A DNA stretch of 64,000 bases from DATMXT01 sp963662765 (GTDB taxonomy: Bacteria; Bacillota; Clostridia; Oscillospirales; Feifaniaceae), in NCBI GenBank assembly GCA_963662765.2, contig CAXXUP010000008.1, forward strand, positions 310,001-374,000, given 5' to 3'. Under the pieces are notes generated by a model. The model was not told where the DNA came from and ran no database searches. It worked only from the letters and a program-made list of their open reading frames with translations. Shown piece after piece: positions 60,216 through 64,000 of this stretch. A program made the translations under genes and the position numbers. Numbering within the stretch: the first letter of the stretch is position 1; each line of letters starts with the position of its first letter.

Positions 60216-60270
60216 AAAAATTACCTCCTGCTTGTTTGAATGGACACGGACTGCAAATCCGCTTTTCCAA

Positions 60271-60849
60271 CTATTTCAGGATCATGACCTCTTCAAGTGA
60301 ACGCTTGGGCACGCTCATGACGCCTTTTTCTCCCCAGTAGTAGCCGGTCCCGCCCTCTTTGACCGGAACTTCCGCCGACTCCATGGCCGGATACCCTAAG
60401 GCCACCGAAGAGACAACCGAGAGATTTTCCGGCAAGCCAAGCAGCTCGCCGATCTCCTTTTTGCGGATGTTCTCGAGCCAGCAGGACGCCACGCCTTCAC
60501 TCTGGCAGTAGATGATGATGTTCTCGCAGGCGGCGCCGATATCGAGCGCAAAGGGCTGGGGCCGCACAGCCGCGTCGTGGAGGATCAGCATCCAGGCGGT
60601 GGGCTCCTGTCCGGGGCCCGGCCTGCCGGAACCGTCCTTTAAGTGGGCGCCCCAGGCCGACAGTGCGAAGATTTCAGCTGTAAGCGCGGGGTCGGTGACG
60701 ACGCAGAACTTGAGGGTCTGCGCGTTCGTGCCACAGGGCGCAAGCCGTGCGACGTCCACCGCCTTTGTCAGAACCTCCATCGGTACAGGGCGGGCGCCGT
60801 CAAACTTGCGAATGGAGCGGCGCTTTTTCATTGCTTCGTAAGTTGTCAT
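60271..60849 (-). CDS. Nitroreductase family protein
   Basis: A 192-residue FMN-dependent reductase. MKKRRSIRKFDGARPV is the family's FMN-phosphate-binding start, with APCGTNAQTLKFCVV and QSEGVASCWLENIR following, and GYPAMESAEVPVKEGG near the C-terminus. It reduces nitro-compounds, quinones or enones with NAD(P)H. GGAGG precedes the ATG. It lies upstream of, and close to, the MATE gene on the same strand. Confidence 0.88.
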   Translation of the reverse strand: MTTYEAMKKRRSIRKFDGARPVPMEVLTKAVDVARLAPCGTNAQTLKFCVVTDPALTAEIFALSAWGAHLKDGSGRPGPGQEPTAWMLILHDAAVRPQPFALDIGAACENIIIYCQSEGVASCWLENIRKKEIGELLGLPENLSVVSSVALGYPAMESAEVPVKEGGTGYYWGEKGVMSVPKRSLEEVMILK

Positions 60850-60923
60850 ACCTGATATCCTCCTTTATTTTAAAAATGCAAGCAAAAAGTATTATACCCA
60901 TTACTTTTGTTTTTTTCAATATC

Positions 60924-61232
60924 TTATTTGCACAGATTTATATCGAGACGCCAGACACACTTTTTCATGTCCACCCGCCCCGACGGTAAAAAAGCCACGT
61001 CCTCTGCCTCAAGCAGCATGCGCTGCTCCGTCCAGCCCGGGACCAGCCTTCCATCGGCGTGAACGACCCGATGACAGGGCAGCGAAAGCTCCGGCACAGC
61101 GCAGCTCATGGCCCGCCCCGCCTTTCTGGCTCCCCGAGGACACCCTGCCAGCATGGCGAGCTGTCCGTAGGATACAACGCAGCCGCGCGGCACTTTTTGG
61201 AGCGCCGCGTAAAACTTTGTCAAATCGGTCAC
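60924..61232 (-). CDS. MGMT-type DNA alkyltransferase (alkyltransferase domain only)
   Basis: A 102-residue protein consisting only of the DNA-binding alkyltransferase domain. The acceptor cysteine is present in LPCHRVVHADG, unlike alkyltransferase-like proteins that lack it. VPRGCVVSYGQLA and ARKAGRAMS match the HTH and the arginine finger. Transfers alkyl groups from damaged guanine to itself. Its start overlaps the preceding small membrane gene by four bases. Confidence 0.87.
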   Translation of the reverse strand: MTDLTKFYAALQKVPRGCVVSYGQLAMLAGCPRGARKAGRAMSCAVPELSLPCHRVVHADGRLVPGWTEQRMLLEAEDVAFLPSGRVDMKKCVWRLDINLCK

Positions 61233-61420
61233 TTCTTTTTGGCGTCTCCTTTGCGCAGCAGTGCCACGACGCCCCTAATTGCCGCCGACAGCAGTATGAG
61301 TCCGACCGCGATGGAAATCGGCCGGTTGGTCAGGTCACCGGTACTCCAGCCGCCCGCTATGACGGCAAGTACTGCCAGCACGGCTGCCGTCCGCTCTGCA
61401 AACAGATATTTTTTATCCAA
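61229..61420 (-). CDS. Small two-helix membrane protein
   Basis: A 63-residue protein with two hydrophobic segments (TAAVLAVLAVIAGGW and SIAVGLILLSAAIRGVVALL) and a basic tail. An ATG at 61435 lies within the GGAGG ribosome site itself, so TTG at 61420, eight bases after GGAGG, is the likely start. It ends in overlap with the alkyltransferase gene. Function unknown. Confidence 0.68.
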   Translation of the reverse strand: MDKKYLFAERTAAVLAVLAVIAGGWSTGDLTNRPISIAVGLILLSAAIRGVVALLRKGDAKKK

Positions 61421-61482
61421 CGGATACACCTCCATATTTCACGATCTTATTGTAGCCTATGGGCGGCCGCATTGCAAGAAGC

Positions 61483-61510
61483 GGCCCCGCGGCAAGTTTG
61501 CCGCGGGGCC
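61483..61510 (-). terminator. GC-rich hairpin after the LCP gene
   Basis: A perfect 11-bp stem (61483-61493 with 61500-61510), 15 bases past the LCP stop. The T-run lies before, not after, it on the minus strand, so termination may be weak. Confidence 0.5.
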
Positions 61511-61524
61511 GAAAAAATCTGATT

Positions 61525-62670
61525 TCAGTTGCCGTTTTCCGCCGGTGGGGTCACCGGATCCTGCGGCTCGACCGGTTCCACCGGCGTCTCATCCGGGGTC
61601 TCCTCCGGCGTCTCACCCGGGGTTTCTTCCGGCGTTTCGCCTGGGGTTTCCTCCGGCGTCTCGCCTGGGGTTTCTTCCGAGGGCTGGGTGGGCTCAGTCA
61701 CAACCGCAATGGGTTTGCCGCCCGGATTCATGGCCGCGGCGGAGGAATAATCTGTGTACTTAATGACCTGCGGCGCTCCGGTGCCGCCGAAGTGCTCGGA
61801 AAAGAGGGTGTAGGCCGCGTCCTCGTCGTGCAGGAAGTAGGAGACCTGCCCCACATAGGCGCCGACTCCCGGGAACTCATAGATTTCAATGGTGTCGTCC
61901 TTGGCGAGCTTCGCCAAGGACCCCGACTTGCCGATGGCATCGGAGAGGGTGGCATTGGTGTCTACATACTGCGACAGAGTTTTGAATAGGTCTGGCAGCT
62001 TGAGAATATTGGAGGATTGGAGTTTTTGCTCGAGCAGCGCCTTCATGAAGTCTTTTTGTACCCTTGTGCGCTGCACATCGCCCTCGGCATATCGGCGAAA
62101 GCGCACAAGTTCCATGGCGTGTTCGCCATCGAGGTGCTGCATGCCCTCCTTGAGGTCGATATAGAGATCCTGGGTGGGGTCGGAGTATTTCATGTCCCGC
62201 GGTACCTCGAAATCGACACCGCCCAAAAGGTCAATGGCAGCCTTGAAGCCCTCGAGGTCGACCATGGCGTAATAATGGATGGGGGAGCCTGTCAGCTCCT
62301 TGACGCAGGAGATGAGGCCATCCAACCCGTCCCTGCCATAGACCGCGTTGAGCTTGCCGTAGTGGTTGCCAAGCTTGACCCGCGTGTCCCGCATGAGGGA
62401 GATGATGTTGATACTGTGGTTGTCGAGATCGACCCTCATCATGATGATGGTGTCGGTCAGGGTGTCGGAGCCGTCAGTTCCGATGAGCAGCACGTTGAAG
62501 GCCCCAGCCGGAACCGTCGCGTCGATGGATGCCGGCGGCTCCTTGTTCGTCATACCGCTTGCGGCCGACCACACGCTGAATGCAAACCACCCTGCGGCGA
62601 ACAGGATCAGTGCCGCCGCCGCGAGCAAGGTGCGCTTTATAACACTTTTTTTCTTTAAATTCTGAGACAT
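61525..62670 (-). CDS. LytR-CpsA-Psr (LCP) family protein
   Basis: A 381-residue membrane-anchored enzyme that ligates teichoic-acid or polysaccharide precursors to peptidoglycan. Residues about 13-35 are one transmembrane helix (TLLAAAALILFAAGWFAF). The LCP domain follows (NVLLIGTDGSDTLTDTIIMM with SLMRDTRV; FRRYAEGDVQRTRVQKDF). The C-terminus holds four 8-residue repeats (EETPGETP) and a Pro-rich end, likely a wall spacer. The ribosome site lies in a small hairpin loop upstream. Confidence 0.92.
   Translation of the reverse strand: MSQNLKKKSVIKRTLLAAAALILFAAGWFAFSVWSAASGMTNKEPPASIDATVPAGAFNVLLIGTDGSDTLTDTIIMMRVDLDNHSINIISLMRDTRVKLGNHYGKLNAVYGRDGLDGLISCVKELTGSPIHYYAMVDLEGFKAAIDLLGGVDFEVPRDMKYSDPTQDLYIDLKEGMQHLDGEHAMELVRFRRYAEGDVQRTRVQKDFMKALLEQKLQSSNILKLPDLFKTLSQYVDTNATLSDAIGKSGSLAKLAKDDTIEIYEFPGVGAYVGQVSYFLHDEDAAYTLFSEHFGGTGAPQVIKYTDYSSAAAMNPGGKPIAVVTEPTQPSEETPGETPEETPGETPEETPGETPEETPDETPVEPVEPQDPVTPPAENGN
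61582..61677 (-). repeat. Four tandem 24-base repeats encoding EETPGETP
   Basis: Residues 332-363 of the LCP protein are four near-identical octapeptides, the last with a Gly to Asp change. The DNA copies differ at silent sites. Confidence 0.88.
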
Positions 62671-62679
62671 TTATTTACT

Positions 62680-62696
62680 TAGTACCTCCAGTACTA
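62680..62696 (-). promoter_or_regulatory. Ribosome-site hairpin of the LCP gene
   Basis: On the minus strand TAGTAC and GTACTA flank TGGAG, placing the GGAGG ribosome site in the loop of a six-pair hairpin, 13-14 bases before the ATG. It could tune translation. Confidence 0.42.
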
Positions 62697-62770
62697 TTCA
62701 TATGTTTATACGCTATTTTTGACGATACACAACTTTATTAACGCAGCGGATCAAAATTTGTTCCAACTTT

Positions 62771-63247
62771 TTACCGGTTGTCCCGCCCCGGAAGCCGTCT
62801 CATGAGTCCCAGCAGCGGCAGTCCGAAGAGGTAGACGCTAGCGGCCTCCTCGGCCGCGAGTTGAATCATGACAAATGGCAGCGCTGCCTCGGCGGCACCG
62901 ACCGCTTTGAGCAAAACCCCAATGGCCACCGCATTGATGATGACCGGCGGCAGTCCGCCCGTCAAGGGCCCTTTGCACCGGCGGGTCAACAGGGCGGCGG
63001 CAAGCGTCGCAAGGGAGCCAACGATGGCGTCGGCGATACCGTATCCGCCGATGAGGTTTGAGAGAAAGCAGCCGACAAAAAGCCCCGGCACCGCCTCCGG
63101 AAAGAGGAGTGGCAGCAAGGTCATGGCCTCGGCCACCCGAAGCTGGGTGGGGCCGAAAGAAAAGCCCGCGGTGGCCAGTGTCAGTCCGGCGTATATCGCG
63201 GCAATCAAACCCGCCTTCGCGAGCTGTTTTGCAGAATATCCTTTCAA
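62771..63247 (-). CDS. queT: QueT family transporter (queuosine-precursor ECF substrate-binding subunit)
   Basis: A 158-residue membrane protein with about five helices. KAGLIAAIYAGLTLA and FGPTQLRVAEAMTLLPLLFP are the QueT signature. It would be the substrate-specific subunit of an ECF transporter for a queuosine precursor. No preQ1 riboswitch was recognised upstream. A good promoter lies about 70 bases before the start. Confidence 0.9.
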   Translation of the reverse strand: MKGYSAKQLAKAGLIAAIYAGLTLATAGFSFGPTQLRVAEAMTLLPLLFPEAVPGLFVGCFLSNLIGGYGIADAIVGSLATLAAALLTRRCKGPLTGGLPPVIINAVAIGVLLKAVGAAEAALPFVMIQLAAEEAASVYLFGLPLLGLMRRLPGRDNR

Positions 63248-63314
63248 TGTTCCTCCTCATGGGGCCGGCGGCACCGGCCGGGATTGTGGTCAAAGCTTGA
63301 TCAAAGCGTAAATG

Positions 63315-63343
63315 ATTATAGTACACACATTGTTTTTTTGCAA
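63315..63343 (-). promoter_or_regulatory. Promoter of queT
   Basis: On the minus strand TTGCAA and TATAAT are spaced by 17 bases. It is divergent from the nfnA gene on the plus strand. Confidence 0.62.
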
Positions 63344-63400
63344 GCCGCAAGTTATAATATTCTAATTACCATAAGTTCACAGGTTAAGGAGGAACTCGCG

Positions 63401-64000
63401 TTGGCATCCATATTTTCCAAACAAAGGCTCTCGCCCCAGATCGTATGCATGGAGATTGAGGCTCCCGCCATTGCCGCCCATGCCGCACCGGGGCAATTTG
63501 TCATCATCCGGGTCTGCGAGGAGGGGGAGCGAATTCCCTTAACCCTCGCCGACTGGGATCCCGATAAAGGAAGCGTCACCGTCATTTTCGCCGAGGTCGG
63601 GCTTACGACAAAGCTCTTGGGCAAGTTGGAGGTAGGCCAGAGCATATCCGACATCGTCGGCCCGCTCGGAAAGCCTACCGACATCCCGGATGGGGTGAAG
63701 CGGGCGGTCGTCGTGGGTGGCGGGCTTGGCTGCGCCATCGCTTGGCCGCAGGCCAAAGCGCTTTCCGCCATGGGCGCCGAGGTTGACATCATCGCCGGCT
63801 TTAAGACGGCCGAACTTGTCATTTTGGAAAAAGAGCTTGCCGCAGCCGGCCGGCTCATTTTGTGCACCGACGACGGCACGGCAGGCAAGGCCGGCTTTGT
63901 GACGGCGGCGCTCGGGGAGCTGCTTGAAGCAGGTCCGTACGACCTCGCCATCGCCATCGGCCCCTTGCCCATGATGCGAGCCATCTGCAATTTGACAAAG
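63401..64000 (+). CDS. nfnA: NfnA-like ferredoxin-NADP reductase alpha / sulfide dehydrogenase-type flavoprotein (3' end outside window)
   Basis: The first 200 residues of a flavoprotein starting at TTG, eight bases after GGAGG, and open to the window edge. APGQFVIIRVCEEGERIPLT is the FAD-binding barrel and RAVVVGGGLGCAIAWPQAKA the NAD-binding fold, as in NfnA/SudB and PyrK-like proteins. In anaerobes the NfnAB complex moves electrons between NADH, NADPH and ferredoxin. The GltD-like partner would lie downstream of the window. PyrK is less likely because the IPLTLADWD segment fits Nfn better. Confidence 0.85.
   Translation, partial: MASIFSKQRLSPQIVCMEIEAPAIAAHAAPGQFVIIRVCEEGERIPLTLADWDPDKGSVTVIFAEVGLTTKLLGKLEVGQSISDIVGPLGKPTDIPDGVKRAVVVGGGLGCAIAWPQAKALSAMGAEVDIIAGFKTAELVILEKELAAAGRLILCTDDGTAGKAGFVTAALGELLEAGPYDLAIAIGPLPMMRAICNLTK

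Noticed and set aside
63248..63340. preQ1 riboswitch upstream of queT
   Set aside because: Neither the pseudoknot loop nor the A-rich tail could be found; only a promoter and a GC-rich inverted repeat are visible.

Overview
The window reads as GC-rich chromosomal DNA of a strictly anaerobic, amino-acid-fermenting member of the Clostridia (Firmicutes). The support is gene content: butyryl-CoA dehydrogenase with EtfAB, a four-subunit 2-oxoacid:ferredoxin oxidoreductase, an NfnA-type flavoprotein, a clostridial-type NADP glutamate dehydrogenase, an enoate reductase, oxygen-sensitive Fe-S and radical SAM enzymes, strong GGAGG ribosome sites, and several GTG or TTG starts. No rRNA, tRNA, CRISPR array, prophage or insertion sequence was seen. 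The genus cannot be fixed from the sequence alone.

Layout. 0-4 kb: the end of a threonine/serine dehydratase, a LysR regulator and a secreted lipoprotein reductase with two FMN-binding domains and one FAD domain. 4-9.6 kb: a co-directional catabolic group (L-cysteine desulfidase, ATC-hydrolase-like protein, two amidohydrolases, RidA). 9.7-16.4 kb: a tiny ORF, a self-cleaving LexA/CI-like repressor, a FrlC-like epimerase, then a molybdopterin oxidoreductase followed by a ferredoxin and sulfhydrogenase beta/gamma/delta-like subunits. About 1.45 kb of that group (13.69-15.14 kb) carries roughly twenty apparent +1 frameshifts. 16.6-22.6 kb: an anchored protein of unknown function, pnp, a sodium symporter and a Cys-rich protein. 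22.6-23.4 kb: an AT-rich regulatory stretch with a perfect consensus promoter and paired palindromes. 23.4-28.8 kb: an MBL-fold hydrolase, a branched-chain aminotransferase broken by an amber codon, an AhpD-like protein, a TetR regulator and an enoate reductase.

28.8-36.0 kb is a nine-gene minus-strand operon (hotdog ammonia-lyase, ferredoxin, 2-oxoacid oxidoreductase alpha/beta/gamma, M20 deacylase, bcd, etfB, etfA), divergent from a LysR gene. 37-44.6 kb holds a QueG-like protein, gdhA, HAD/thiE, GNAT, an AEC transporter, an MBL hydrolase and a Ca2+/cation antiporter. 44.8-45.06 kb holds an orphan promoter, a structured transcript and a terminator, a candidate small RNA or small-protein gene. 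45-53.5 kb: a 2-hydroxyacid dehydrogenase, a tandem phosphatase, proS, a putative regulator, an SGNH hydrolase, rnr and a short phosphopantetheinyl transferase. 53.6-56.6 kb: a three-gene operon of a membrane protein and two radical SAM enzymes. 56.9-64 kb: an ornithine cyclodeaminase homologue with a GntR regulator, MATE, nitroreductase, alkyltransferase, LCP and QueT genes, and the start of nfnA.

How the genes fit together. The dominant theme is amino-acid and organic-nitrogen catabolism coupled to low-potential electron carriers. Desulfidase plus RidA would make and clear 2-aminoacrylate. The 2-oxoacid oxidoreductase would reduce ferredoxin. Bcd-EtfAB and Nfn could trade electrons between ferredoxin and NAD(P)H. 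The lipoprotein reductase and enoate reductase would be electron sinks. These links are inferred from gene order and family knowledge.
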